Source: Mesorhizobium australicum WSM2073 | GTDB lineage: Bacteria; Pseudomonadota; Alphaproteobacteria; Rhizobiales; Rhizobiaceae | Assembly (NCBI RefSeq): GCF_000230995.2 | Contig: NC_019973.1 | Location: 5,408,001-5,472,000, forward strand | Length of the DNA stretch: 64,000 nucleotides | Reading direction: 5' to 3' | Shown here: piece by piece, positions 1-8,491 of the stretch | Layout: each line of letters opens with the position of its first letter | How positions within the stretch are numbered: the stretch's first letter is position 1 | The notes under the pieces: model-generated | The model's input: only the letters and a program-made list of their open reading frames with translations | Told to the model about the DNA's origin: nothing | The model's database searches: none | Program-made: the position numbers and the translations under genes

Positions 1-732
1 GTGCAGCTCGGACGTTTCGCCGAGCGCTTTCCGGCACAGCTTTCCGGCGGCCAGCGCCAGCGTGTCGCGCTCGCCCGGGCGCTGATCTGCCAGCCGCGCC
101 TGATCCTGCTCGACGAGCCGCTGGCGGCACTCGATCTCGAATTGCGCCGGCAGATGCAGGAGTTCCTGAAATCCATCCAGCGCGAGATCAAGACCACCTT
201 CCTGTTCGTCACCCACGACCAGGAAGAAGCGATCGGCATGGCCGATCGGATCTGCGTCATGCAGGCCGGCCATATCCGCCAGCTCGGCACGCCGCATGAG
301 CTCTACTACAAGCCGAATTGCGAATTCGTGGCGCGCTTCTTCGGCGAGAACAATCTGGTGGCCGGAAAGCTCGGTCCGGTGCAAGGCGAGCAGCGACCGA
401 TCGAGACGGCACTCGGACGGTTGGTCTGCTCGATCGGCGACCAGCCGCATCTGAAGATTGCCCCGGATGGCGCCGCGGCTTTCGCGGCGTTCCGCCCCGA
501 AGCCTTGCATCTCGCGGACGCCCGTGATGGCGCCAATCGCTTTTCCGGTGCCATTGCCGATCTCGCCTTTGCCGGCTCGTCGACGGTCGCCACGATCATG
601 GCGGGGGCGGACGATGCCGCGCAGCGCCTGCGGCTGCGCATGCCGAGCCGGATCGACGGCAGCATCTTGAAATCCGGCGAGACGGTCTCGCTTTCGTTTG
701 CGCCGCATGAAGGCCATCTGGTGCTGGCATGA
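1..732 (+). CDS. ABC transporter ATP-binding protein, PotA-type (5' end outside window)
   Basis: ATPase subunit of a spermidine/putrescine-type (PotABCD family) importer, acting at the cytoplasmic face of the membrane. The visible part has the ABC signature LSGGQRQRVALARAL near residues 14-28, Walker B LILLDEP, the D-loop and the H-loop VTHDQEEA, then a C-terminal TOBE-like regulatory region from about residue 150. Walker A and the Q-loop are absent because the gene begins upstream of position 1, so the GTG at base 1 is not a real start. It overlaps the next permease gene by an ATGA, so the two are translationally coupled. The substrate cannot be told: the binding protein is not in the window. 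Confidence 0.9.
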   Translation: MQLGRFAERFPAQLSGGQRQRVALARALICQPRLILLDEPLAALDLELRRQMQEFLKSIQREIKTTFLFVTHDQEEAIGMADRICVMQAGHIRQLGTPHELYYKPNCEFVARFFGENNLVAGKLGPVQGEQRPIETALGRLVCSIGDQPHLKIAPDGAAAFAAFRPEALHLADARDGANRFSGAIADLAFAGSSTVATIMAGADDAAQRLRLRMPSRIDGSILKSGETVSLSFAPHEGHLVLA

Positions 733-1601
733 GCGGAACCGGCTCGACACACGCCGCGCAACGGCGACTGTCAGGGTTGGTGACGGTGCTGGCATTCGCC
801 TTGCCGGTTATCTTCGTCCTCGTGCCGCTGGCAATCTTCCTGGTCTACAGTTTCTTCAGCGTCGACCAGGGTACGATCGTCCATGCACCGATGCTCGGCA
901 ACTATGTCAGGTTCTTCACCGACCCGATCTTTCTGCCGGTGTTCTGGAACACCATCGTGCTGTGCGTATCGGTGGCCGTCATCTGTATCCTGCTCGCCTA
1001 TCCCGCCGCCTACTTCCTGACGACGCTGAAGGGGCGGTGGCGCTACGCCCTGCTGATGTTGCTGCTGGTGCCGCTGCTGATGAGCTACGTCATCAAGATC
1101 TACGCGATCCGCAGCATCCTCGGCCTCAACGGCTTCCTCAACAAGGCGCTGGTGGCGCTCGGCATCCTGGATCAGCCATCGACGCTTTTCGTCTTCAACA
1201 TGAACGCCATCCTCTTGACGCTGAGCCTGCTTTTGATCCCGTTCGCCATCCTGCCGATCTTCCTGTCGCTGGAGCGGATTCCGCAGACCTTGCTGCGCGC
1301 CTCGGATGACCTGGGCGCCAGCAGCCTGCAGACATTCCTGCGCATCACCTTGCCGCTGAGCCTGCCCGGCGTCGCCTCGGCGGCGAGCTTCGTCTTCGTA
1401 CTGGCGATCGGCGATTTCCTGACGCCGCAGATGGTCGGCGGGATCAGCGGCTTCACCTTCGGCCGCATCCTCTACAGCCAGTTCGGCACGGCCTATAACT
1501 GGCCGTTCGGCGCCGCGCTGTCGGTGGCGCTTGCGATCGTGGTGATCGCCGCCATTCTCATTGGCGAACGGTTCGGGCGCAGCCGGGGGACGTCGGTATG
1601 A
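729..1601 (+). CDS. ABC transporter permease, PotB-type
   Basis: Inner-membrane permease of the same polyamine-type importer; 290 residues with about six hydrophobic segments, the first around residues 16-40. The cytoplasmic EAA-like loop that contacts the ATPase is visible near residues 192-215 (DLGASSLQTFLRITLPLSLP). The start ATG overlaps the ATPase stop and the stop overlaps the next permease start (both ATGA), giving a tight three-gene operon. Length and loop position fit PotB/PotH proteins. Polyamines, or another small cationic or organic compound, are possible substrates; the family alone does not decide. Confidence 0.9.
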   Translation: MSGTGSTHAAQRRLSGLVTVLAFALPVIFVLVPLAIFLVYSFFSVDQGTIVHAPMLGNYVRFFTDPIFLPVFWNTIVLCVSVAVICILLAYPAAYFLTTLKGRWRYALLMLLLVPLLMSYVIKIYAIRSILGLNGFLNKALVALGILDQPSTLFVFNMNAILLTLSLLLIPFAILPIFLSLERIPQTLLRASDDLGASSLQTFLRITLPLSLPGVASAASFVFVLAIGDFLTPQMVGGISGFTFGRILYSQFGTAYNWPFGAALSVALAIVVIAAILIGERFGRSRGTSV

Positions 1602-2398
1602 GCGCGCTGCCCCGGCCGTCCACCATCTTCCTGGCCGCGATTACGACGCTGGTCGCGGTGCTGCTATACAGTCCACTGTTCGTGCCGATCGTGTCGTCGT
1701 TCTTCACCATTTCGCATGGCAATGTCGACTGGTCGTCGCCGACCTTTTCGACCTATGTGGCGCTGGCTGAAAACCATGACATCCTGACCGCGTTGCGCAC
1801 CACGCTGATCGTCGGCGTCTGTACCGTGATCCTGTCGGTGGTCAGCGGGACGCTGCTGGCGCTCTACTATCACGGCCGCCGCTCGGGACGTTCGGTTCTG
1901 CAGTTCATCATCTTCCTGCCATTCCTGATGCCGCCTATCATCAGCGGCCTGGCGCTGCTGATCTTCTTCCGCGAGATCGGCCTCGAACGCTCGCTGCTGA
2001 CGGTTGTCATCGGCCACACCGTGTTCGTGCTGGCGATCGTCTACCGCACTGTGCTGATGCGGCTGCAGTCGATGAGCCGCACGCTGGTCGAAGCATCCTA
2101 CGATCTCGGCGCCAGCGGTTGGCAGACCTTCTGGCGCATCATCCTGCCGAACCTGTCGAGCGCCATGGTCGGCGGCGCCATCCTGGCCTTCGCGCTGTCG
2201 TTCGACGAGACGATGATCACCATCCTGGTCACCGGCACGCAAAGCACGCTGCCGGTCCGGCTGTGGGCGATGATGCGGCTAGGCTTCTCGCCCGACATCA
2301 ACGCGCTGGTGGCGCTGATCCTGATGTTCACCGTGCTGCTGTGCGTGCTCGCCGCCCGTTTTCTCATTCCCAGGCAAATGGCGACGGAACGTACCTGA
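1598..2398 (+). CDS. ABC transporter permease, PotC-type
   Basis: Second membrane subunit of the polyamine-type importer; 266 residues, hydrophobic throughout, with the EAA-like loop near residues 165-187 (DLGASGWQTFWRIILPNLSS). It starts with an ATGA overlap on the PotB-type gene and is the last gene of the operon. Its stop lies only three bases from the end of the converging FAD-oxidase gene at 2402, so no room for a separate terminator is left between them. PotC/PotI proteins are of this length and topology. Confidence 0.9.
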   Translation: MSALPRPSTIFLAAITTLVAVLLYSPLFVPIVSSFFTISHGNVDWSSPTFSTYVALAENHDILTALRTTLIVGVCTVILSVVSGTLLALYYHGRRSGRSVLQFIIFLPFLMPPIISGLALLIFFREIGLERSLLTVVIGHTVFVLAIVYRTVLMRLQSMSRTLVEASYDLGASGWQTFWRIILPNLSSAMVGGAILAFALSFDETMITILVTGTQSTLPVRLWAMMRLGFSPDINALVALILMFTVLLCVLAARFLIPRQMATERT

Positions 2399-2401
2399 GT
2401 T

Positions 2402-3796
2402 TCAAACGGTTGGGTCAAGGTCGAAGACTCGTCCGGGATTGAGGATGTTCTTCGGATCGAGCGCCGTCTTCAGCCGCCGCATCGTGGCGATCTCGGCGTC
2501 ACTGCGCACCAGATTCAGCCACTGCTTCTTGTCGACGCCGATGCCATGCTCGGCCGACACGCCACCTCCGGCCGCCGCCACGCCGCGATAGATGATACCG
2601 TAGGCCGCCGCCGGGTCCGCCGTCAGCACCTGATAGTGCAGGTTGCCGTCCCCGAGATGGCCGAAGACGTAGATGTCCGCACCGGGATCGACCGCGCGGA
2701 TGGCGGCATCCGCTTCTTGCAGGAACGCCCCCATTCGCGCCAACGGGATGCTGATGTCGACGCCGATCAGGCCTTTCATCGAAAACAGGACGCGGTTGGC
2801 GTCCTCCCGCACATCCCACAGCGCGCGGAATTCGCGCGGCGATTGGGAGACGACAACATCGTCGACGGCGCCGTCCTCGACCGCCTGCATCAAGACCTCG
2901 GCGAAGCGCTCGCCGTCGCGTTCTGGCTCGCTGCCCTGGATTTCAGCCAGCACGTAGACGGGTGATCCAGCCGGAAGCGGCGCCGGCATGGCCATGCTGG
3001 CGACCATGACGTCATAGAGCGGCGCGATATTGACCTCATAGGCGGACAAAAGCGGGCCGAGCTTTTGCCGCAGCAGCCCAAGCAGGGCGATCGCCGCATC
3101 GAGCGAAGGCAGCGCGCAGAAGGCGTTCACCTCCGATGCTGGCTTGGGATGCAGCCGGAGCGCGGCGCGGGTGACGACGCCAAGCGTCCCTTCCGCGCCG
3201 ATGAAGAGTTGGCCGAGGTCGTAGCCGGAATTGTCCTTGGGCAGGCCTTTGAGCGACGTCAGCACGGTGCCATCGGCGAGTACCGCCTCCAGCCCCAGCA
3301 CCTGTGCCCGGTACATGCCATAACGCAGCACGCGGATGCCGCCGGCGTTGGTGGCGATGTTGCCGCCGACCGTGGCGGAGCCGCGCGCGCCGATATCGAC
3401 GCCGAACATCAGCCCGGCGCCGTCGGCCGCTTCCTGCACCGATTGCAGCGTCGCGCCAGCTTCGGCGACGATGGTGGCGGCTTGACAATCCGGGGCGGCA
3501 AGGCCGGTCATGCGCTCCAGCGACAGCACGACCTCGCCCGGCTGGACGCGCGCGCCACCGGCCAGCCCGGTGCGCCCGCCCTGGACGACGACCGGCTGGC
3601 CAAGAGCGTTGCACGCGGCGAGTGCCGCCGCGACACCCTCGGCATCGCGCGGGCGCAGCACGGCTTCGGGAAGCACGCCGAGCTTGCCGTCGGGATCGTC
3701 ACGATAGCGCTGGTCCACGTCGGAGCCGGCGAGCACGCCGCCCGCGCCCAGCCTGTTGCCAAGCGCGGAGAGCAGCCGTTGTGTTTCAGGCGACAT
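2402..3796 (-). CDS. FAD-linked oxidase / D-2-hydroxyacid dehydrogenase, GlcD family
   Basis: 464-residue flavoenzyme of the GlcD / D-lactate dehydrogenase / D-2-hydroxyglutarate dehydrogenase family, which oxidises 2-hydroxyacids to 2-oxoacids. The N-terminal FAD_binding_4 (PCMH) domain shows the FAD loop VVVQGGRTGLAGGA near residues 68-81. The C-terminal oxidase domain has FGHLGDGNLHYQV (about 376-388) and SAEHGIG (about 408-414), both hallmark motifs. There is no iron-sulfur partner subunit beside it, so it is more likely a stand-alone D-lactate/D-2-hydroxyacid enzyme than a GlcDEF complex member. It lies downstream of the Liv binding-protein gene on the same strand, separated by 213 bases that contain a stem-loop. 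Confidence 0.85.
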   Translation of the reverse strand: MSPETQRLLSALGNRLGAGGVLAGSDVDQRYRDDPDGKLGVLPEAVLRPRDAEGVAAALAACNALGQPVVVQGGRTGLAGGARVQPGEVVLSLERMTGLAAPDCQAATIVAEAGATLQSVQEAADGAGLMFGVDIGARGSATVGGNIATNAGGIRVLRYGMYRAQVLGLEAVLADGTVLTSLKGLPKDNSGYDLGQLFIGAEGTLGVVTRAALRLHPKPASEVNAFCALPSLDAAIALLGLLRQKLGPLLSAYEVNIAPLYDVMVASMAMPAPLPAGSPVYVLAEIQGSEPERDGERFAEVLMQAVEDGAVDDVVVSQSPREFRALWDVREDANRVLFSMKGLIGVDISIPLARMGAFLQEADAAIRAVDPGADIYVFGHLGDGNLHYQVLTADPAAAYGIIYRGVAAAGGGVSAEHGIGVDKKQWLNLVRSDAEIATMRRLKTALDPKNILNPGRVFDLDPTV

Positions 3797-3959
3797 CCGG
3801 CTCAGGCGCCTGCGTGACAGGGCGCATCATCAGCGTCCAACAACCGGATCGCCCGATGAGTATCCTTGTCCAGCACGCTCGCCATCCCTGAATTGCAGCC
3901 GGCCGATCCTAATCGCGCCCGCTTGTCGTGCAAGCGATATCGAGCTGCCTCAGACTATG

Positions 3960-3994
3960 CCGGCATCGATCGCGATGGGCGAGATCGATGCCGG
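3960..3994 (-). terminator. Stem-loop downstream of the Liv binding-protein gene
   Basis: A perfect 12-bp inverted repeat (CCGGCATCGATC at 3960-3971 and its complement at 3983-3994) with an 11-base loop lies 15 bases beyond the stop of the binding-protein gene at 4010. There is no clear U-run, so it may be an mRNA 3' stabiliser or a weak terminator rather than a classical intrinsic terminator. I see nothing else in the 3797-4009 interval. Confidence 0.5.
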
Positions 3995-4009
3995 AAGTAC
4001 AGCGACGGC

Positions 4010-5269
4010 TTACTGAAGCTTGGCCTGCAGCGCGTTGACGTCGTCGGTGGTCATTTCACCATCGGTCGTCACCTTGCCGTCGGCGATCTTCCACAGCCGG
4101 AACGGGCCGGTGATGTCGCCAAACTTGTCGAAGACCACGGGACCGATGACGCCTTCATAGCGGATCGGCTTGCCGTCCTTGATCAGGCCGAGCGCCTTGG
4201 CGAATTCTTCCTTGCCGGCATAGATCGGCGTGCCGGCGGGATCGACTGCCTTGTACATGGCGTCCTTGATCTTGGCCGGGTTCTCGGAGCCGGCAATCGC
4301 GATGGCGAGCCCGACAATGGCGCCGGCATCATAGGAGCGGTCTGCCGCGGGATTTGACGGTTCGATGCCGGAAAACGCCTTGTAGTTCTTGGTGAAATAC
4401 TCCGTCGAGGCGGTCGGGCTGGTGCCGGAAGACGTGCCATAGGCGTCCTTCAGATAATCGGCGCCGACGGACTCGATAAAATCGGGGCTGTTCATACCGT
4501 CATTGAGCAGGAATTTCTGGACGCCGCCCTGCGAAACCCAGGTTCGGGCGATGGTGGCGCCGTCGACGGGCGTGCTGACCAGGTAAAGTCCATCCGGTTC
4601 GCCACCCATCGCCGCGGTGACTTCCGAGGCGTAGCTCGACTGCTTCTCGTTGTAGGGGGTGTCGGAGACGATGGTGCCGCCGAGCGCTTTGTAGGCACGC
4701 GAGAATTCGGCCACCATGTTGACGCCGAAGTCGTTGTTGACGTGGATGATCGCCAGCTTCTTGAAACCCTTGTCGACGGCATATTTGGCGGCGGCGACGC
4801 CCTGCAGCGCATCCGAGGTGATGGTGCGGAAGAAGATGCCGCTGGTCTTGCCGTCGCGGCCGAGTGTCGTCAGCGTCGGCGAGGACGACGCCGGCGAGAC
4901 CTGGACGATCTTGGCCGGCGCGGTCACCGAGGTCAGGATCGGGATCGACACCGAGGAAATGATGCCGCCGATGATCACAGGCACTTTCTTGACCTGAACC
5001 AGCTGGGTGGCGGCATCGACCGCGATGTTGCCCTGGCTCTGGCTGTCGCGCGTGTCGGTGACGAGATCGCAGCCGCGCACGCCGCCGGCTTGGTTGATGT
5101 CGCGGAAGGCCATTTCGACCGATTTGGCGCCGGCCTGGCCGTATTCGCCGGCCGGACCGGTCAGTTCCATGACGAGGCCGACGGTGATCTTGCAGTCGGC
5201 GGCCTGTGCGGCACCCGCCATCGTCACGAGAGCAAGTGCCGTGGTGAGCTGGAGTATCGTCTTTCTCAT
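4010..5269 (-). CDS. Branched-chain amino acid/amide-type ABC substrate-binding protein
   Basis: Periplasmic binding protein of the LivJ/LivK class (Peripla_BP_6), 419 residues. A Sec signal peptide is clear: charged MRK, a hydrophobic core, then an Ala-X-Ala cleavage site near residue 23 (AAQA/AD). The mature part starts with the usual strand and the conserved LTGPAGEYGQ loop. A strong Shine-Dalgarno AAGGGGA precedes the ATG. The divergent livGFHM genes at 8492-11923 have no binding protein of their own, so this is very probably their missing component, placed at the end of the GntR-led minus-strand operon. The ligand cannot be read from sequence. Confidence 0.9.
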   Translation of the reverse strand: MRKTILQLTTALALVTMAGAAQAADCKITVGLVMELTGPAGEYGQAGAKSVEMAFRDINQAGGVRGCDLVTDTRDSQSQGNIAVDAATQLVQVKKVPVIIGGIISSVSIPILTSVTAPAKIVQVSPASSSPTLTTLGRDGKTSGIFFRTITSDALQGVAAAKYAVDKGFKKLAIIHVNNDFGVNMVAEFSRAYKALGGTIVSDTPYNEKQSSYASEVTAAMGGEPDGLYLVSTPVDGATIARTWVSQGGVQKFLLNDGMNSPDFIESVGADYLKDAYGTSSGTSPTASTEYFTKNYKAFSGIEPSNPAADRSYDAGAIVGLAIAIAGSENPAKIKDAMYKAVDPAGTPIYAGKEEFAKALGLIKDGKPIRYEGVIGPVVFDKFGDITGPFRLWKIADGKVTTDGEMTTDDVNALQAKLQ

Positions 5270-5316
5270 TGTTGTTCCCCTTGAGTTACACGAACTGATT
5301 TGACGTCTGGAAAGTC

Positions 5317-5748
5317 TCAGTGTTCCGGCACCTGCAGCCAGGTTTCATGCAGATGCCGCCATTGGACGCCGTTGGGCGCCGATGAACGGGTGGTAAAGAC
5401 CGCGCTCGACTGGCGGCGGCTGTGCTTGCCCGCGCGCAGCTGCGCCTCGACATAGAGGACGACGATCGTATCGCCATCCTGCCAGCCGGGCCGGATGTCC
5501 TCGATCGAGATGGCAAAGCCGTCGTCGCAAGTGGCGCGGCTGGAGCGCACATGGTCGATCACGGCATCGCGGTCGAGGATCTGGCCGCCTGGTGCGATCA
5601 TGGTCAGGCCTTCGCCCATGACGGCTTCGAAGCGGCCGAAATCCACCTTGTCGGCGCGCGAGGCGACGAACCAGTCGACGAAAAAGCGATGCAGATCGAC
5701 GACTTCGGCGCTGGCCTGCGAAAACAACCTGTCGTCCATGGTCTTCAT
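5317..5748 (-). CDS. NTF2-like/SnoaL-like protein of unknown function
   Basis: 143-residue protein with the look of the NTF2-like superfamily (SnoaL/DUF4440): a helical N-terminus containing DLHRFFVDWFVASRADKVD, followed by beta strands carrying polar residues of a small cone-shaped pocket (MIAPGGQILDRDAVIDHVRS). Members act as hydratases, cyclases, isomerases or simple binding proteins, so no reaction can be assigned. The start overlaps the aldo/keto reductase stop (ATGA), so it is co-translated with that enzyme and may act on its product. Confidence 0.7.
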   Translation of the reverse strand: MKTMDDRLFSQASAEVVDLHRFFVDWFVASRADKVDFGRFEAVMGEGLTMIAPGGQILDRDAVIDHVRSSRATCDDGFAISIEDIRPGWQDGDTIVVLYVEAQLRAGKHSRRQSSAVFTTRSSAPNGVQWRHLHETWLQVPEH

Positions 5749-6800
5749 ATCCGGCCCGCGTTGAGATTGTAGTGCATGATCGAGCCGTGGCGGCCGTGGC
5801 GGTCGCGCTCCAGCGTGTAGACATCTCCCTCAAGGCCGTTGCCCCTCGCTATCACGGCTGCAATCCGCGCACGGTCATCGGCGTCGAGTACGACATCCAT
5901 GATCTTGGCGTTGGCCAGCGCATGCGCCTGGTTGCGGGCACCGACGATGACCGCGGCCACTCGCGGCTGCTCCAGCACCCAGGCGCTGGCGATGGTGGCG
6001 ATGTCGACGGCGTGGCGGTCGCCCACCGCCTTCAGCGCGCGAAGCAGTTGCTGGAACAGGTCCCAGCCGCCGAAATCGTCGATGATCAGCTTGTACTTGA
6101 CCAGCGAGCGGTTTTCGAGCGGCGTGCCGGGTTCGGCGACACCAAGCCATTTGTCGCTGAGAAAGCCGCCGGCCACAGAACCGTAGCAGAGAAAGCTGAC
6201 GCCGTTTTCCTCCGCAAGCCCGGCGAGGCTGTTCGCCGGACGCTGGTCGAGCACCGAATATTGCAGCTGCTGGCTGACCAGCGGGATGCCGGCTGACAGA
6301 ATTTCGGCAAGCCGGGGCGTATCGAAATTGGTGGTGCCGAGATTGCGCAGCTTGCCCTCGCGCCGAAGCTCGTCGAGCCAACCCATCGCCTCGATATAGC
6401 GCGGCTGCGCATAATCCCACCAGTGAAACTGCACGAGGTCGAGCCGCTCGGTCTTAAGCCTGCGCAGCGACTGGTCGACGATGCCCCTGATATAGTCGCG
6501 GCTGATCGTAGCGAGCCGTTCAAGGTCGGGCACGAGCTTGGTGTGCACCTTCATTTTGGCGGCTGCATCGAGACCACGCTCATTGGCCAGCCGCAAGCGC
6601 GCGGCGCCGATCAATTCCTCGACGCCGGTGTAGATGTCAGCGCAGTCATAGGTCCAGATGCCGGCATCGAAGGTGGCGATCAGGTCGCTTACGGCCTGGC
6701 TGCGATCGATGGCGCCATGGCCGCCGGCCAGTTGCCAGCCACCGCGTATGACGCGCGAAATCGCGTAGCCCGGGCTGAGCTCGAAGGTTTTGACACTCAT
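5745..6800 (-). CDS. Aldo/keto reductase
   Basis: 351-residue NAD(P)H-dependent oxidoreductase with a TIM-barrel fold. The active-site DCADIY holds Asp52 and the general-acid Tyr57; the conserved His is in LVQFHWWDY. The C-terminal region SAWVLEQPRVAAVIVGARN matches the cofactor-binding strand of the family. It probably reduces a carbonyl, or oxidises an alcohol, of the compound imported by the adjacent Liv system. Its start overlaps the TIGR04076 gene (ATGA), and it overlaps the downstream NTF2-like gene, so all are in one operon under the GntR gene at 7631. Confidence 0.88.
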   Translation of the reverse strand: MSVKTFELSPGYAISRVIRGGWQLAGGHGAIDRSQAVSDLIATFDAGIWTYDCADIYTGVEELIGAARLRLANERGLDAAAKMKVHTKLVPDLERLATISRDYIRGIVDQSLRRLKTERLDLVQFHWWDYAQPRYIEAMGWLDELRREGKLRNLGTTNFDTPRLAEILSAGIPLVSQQLQYSVLDQRPANSLAGLAEENGVSFLCYGSVAGGFLSDKWLGVAEPGTPLENRSLVKYKLIIDDFGGWDLFQQLLRALKAVGDRHAVDIATIASAWVLEQPRVAAVIVGARNQAHALANAKIMDVVLDADDRARIAAVIARGNGLEGDVYTLERDRHGRHGSIMHYNLNAGRI

Positions 6801-7150
6801 CTCTCGTCATTCCCCTTCGGCAACGGCACGGCCGTGGTTTCGGCATGGCTGAACCGCCGCTTGGCCAGCCTGACGATCCGCAGCCTGCTGGCGCAGTTGG
6901 GATCGGGACAGGCGATCTCCGCGTCCGAGGTCATCCAGTCATTCGGGTGGGTCGGGCGCTGCTTCGCCGCCAGCAGCGGCAGCACCGCCGAGATCGAATA
7001 GATCGAAAAGCCCTGCCCCGCCGGCATCGACAGCATCTCGCCCTTGAGCTCGAAATAATCGCCGGCCCTGGCGCCGCAATAGATCGGCTTGCCCTGCGGA
7101 ATGACCGCCTCGACGCGAAGATCGAAAAGCTCGAAACTGTCGTCAGCCAT
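6797..7150 (-). CDS. TIGR04076-like small protein
   Basis: 117-residue protein resembling the TIGR04076 family, whose function is unknown. Typical features are a glycine-containing N-terminal half, the central SMPAGQGFSIYSISAVLPLL, and a late IACPDPNCASRLRIVRL segment with a Cys-Pro-Asp-Pro turn. In this family the CPDP segment often ends the fold and may bind metal or pack as a ferredoxin-like strand; that is inference. It is one base away from the DUF3830 gene and overlaps the aldo/keto reductase, so it belongs to the same operon, and a role in the same catabolic route is likely. Confidence 0.65.
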   Translation of the reverse strand: MADDSFELFDLRVEAVIPQGKPIYCGARAGDYFELKGEMLSMPAGQGFSIYSISAVLPLLAAKQRPTHPNDWMTSDAEIACPDPNCASRLRIVRLAKRRFSHAETTAVPLPKGNDER

Positions 7151-7151
7151 T

Positions 7152-7634
7152 TCAGGCCTCCACCAGGCTGAAGGTGATGTCGCAGGCGCCGTTGCGGCGG
7201 ATGATGCCGCAGGCAGCCGCGAATTGATCGCGCTCCCCGGGTCTCACCTGCGCGACGACGCTGCCGGCCAGCCAGCCGATCGGGAACAGCAGACGCGCGC
7301 CCTGCCCGTAGAACAGGCCGATGTCGAAGATTGCGTTGGGGTTGCCGCCCCACATGCGCGGCGGCACGTAGGACAACACGATGTCACCTGGCTGCGGCGT
7401 CAGGGTCGCGTTCTCCGCCGGCAGCGGCTGGGCATAGGCCTGCCCCTCGAGATCGGCTGATGGAACCGGGCAGGAGATCTCAGGTCCCGTCCACATGGCG
7501 TGAATGGCGGGGACGACACGTGGCGTGGCGAGATAGGCTGTGAGAAAGGCCGCATTCTCCGGCGCCTTTTCCGGCAGCAGCAGCGCAGTGACGGAAAGCT
7601 TGGAGCGGGGCTCGCTGATCCTGATGGAGGTCAT
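7152..7634 (-). CDS. DUF3830-like (cyclophilin-like fold) protein
   Basis: 160-residue protein resembling the DUF3830 family, which has a cyclophilin-like barrel and no assigned activity. Supporting parts are the N-terminal LLLPEKAPENAAFL, the WTGPEISCPVP loop and PGDIVLSYVPPRMWGG. The start ATG at 7634 overlaps the upstream GntR stop (ATGA); a longer open frame reaching 7973 only runs back through the GntR gene and was rejected. DUF3830 genes often sit beside amidase, hydantoinase or amide-type transport genes, which is in line with the Liv-type importer divergent from this operon. Confidence 0.7.
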   Translation of the reverse strand: MTSIRISEPRSKLSVTALLLPEKAPENAAFLTAYLATPRVVPAIHAMWTGPEISCPVPSADLEGQAYAQPLPAENATLTPQPGDIVLSYVPPRMWGGNPNAIFDIGLFYGQGARLLFPIGWLAGSVVAQVRPGERDQFAAACGIIRRNGACDITFSLVEA

Positions 7635-8365
7635 ATCTGGCCTTTCGCGGCGGCGGATTGCAGTTTGCTGCGCAGGAAGGTGAAGGGCCGGCTGATGTCG
7701 GCGACCAGTGCTTCGCGCGCCGCCCAAGCATCCTGCGTGGCCAGCGCCTCGACGATGCGGCGGTGATACTGGGCGGTGTCGACCTCGCCGGCTTCCGAGA
7801 AAGCGTAGATGGCGACGCGGATGCATGGACCTGATTGCAGCCACAGGCTCTCGATCATCGGGATCAACACGGCCGAGCCGCAGGAGCGATAGATCTCGAA
7901 GTGAAAGCTCTGGTTGAGCGTCACTTCGCGGTCGACATCCTTCTTGTGTTTCAGCGCCCGCATCTCGTCCCACTCGCCGAGAATGGTTTCGATGGTGGTG
8001 ATCTGGCGCGGCCCCATGCGGGCGGCGGCCAGCGCGATCGCCTCGCCCTCGATCAGGACGCGGGCACGCAAGAGATCGTCGAGGCGCTCCAGCGTGATTG
8101 GCGGCACCCGCACCGAACGGTTGGGCAGCGCCTCCAGCGCCTTTTCCGTGATCAGCCGGCCAAGCGCCTCCCGCACCGGCATGGTCGAAGTGACCAGCGC
8201 ATCGGCCAGCCCACGGATAGTCAGCACCTGGCTTGGCTCGAACAGGCCGCCGATCAAGGCCCGACGCAGCTCGGAATAGACGCGATCCTGCACCGTCTCA
8301 CGGCCGACCGGAGCCAGCTGGGCCGCGATCGCCTCGTTGTTTTTCTCGATGGCAGCCTTTTGCAT
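7631..8365 (-). CDS. GntR-family transcriptional regulator, FCD subfamily
   Basis: 244-residue regulator. The N-terminal winged helix-turn-helix spans about residues 20-85 (VYSELRRALIGGLFEPSQ, then TSTMPVREALGRLITEKALE), and the C-terminal helical FCD effector domain fills the rest with its usual Asp/His metal-type ligands. I chose the ATG at 8365; the open frame continues 26 codons upstream without family similarity. It heads the minus-strand operon and faces the livG gene across 126 bases, so it probably represses both directions until the transported substrate or a metabolite binds. Candidate operators lie at 8421-8444. Confidence 0.9.
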   Translation of the reverse strand: MQKAAIEKNNEAIAAQLAPVGRETVQDRVYSELRRALIGGLFEPSQVLTIRGLADALVTSTMPVREALGRLITEKALEALPNRSVRVPPITLERLDDLLRARVLIEGEAIALAAARMGPRQITTIETILGEWDEMRALKHKKDVDREVTLNQSFHFEIYRSCGSAVLIPMIESLWLQSGPCIRVAIYAFSEAGEVDTAQYHRRIVEALATQDAWAAREALVADISRPFTFLRSKLQSAAAKGQI

Positions 8366-8420
8366 GGAATTCCGTTCTCGGCGGGTTTTCGGCTTGCAGA
8401 TGAAATTAAAGCCGAATAGC

Positions 8421-8444
8421 GTGATCAAAGCAAGTGTGATCACA
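8421..8444. promoter_or_regulatory. Candidate tandem GntR operator in the gntR/livG divergent region
   Basis: The 126-base divergent interval holds two TGATCA palindromes whose centres are 15 bases apart (8422-8427 and 8437-8442). The second extends to the perfect 10-bp palindrome TGTGATCACA at 8435-8444. FCD-type GntR proteins bind short palindromes of this size, often in pairs, next to their own gene. Site identity is inference from position and symmetry. Confidence 0.4.
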
Positions 8445-8491
8445 AATCATAATCGGAAGACGGCGACGACCGTCTTCGGCCAGAGGGTTTG

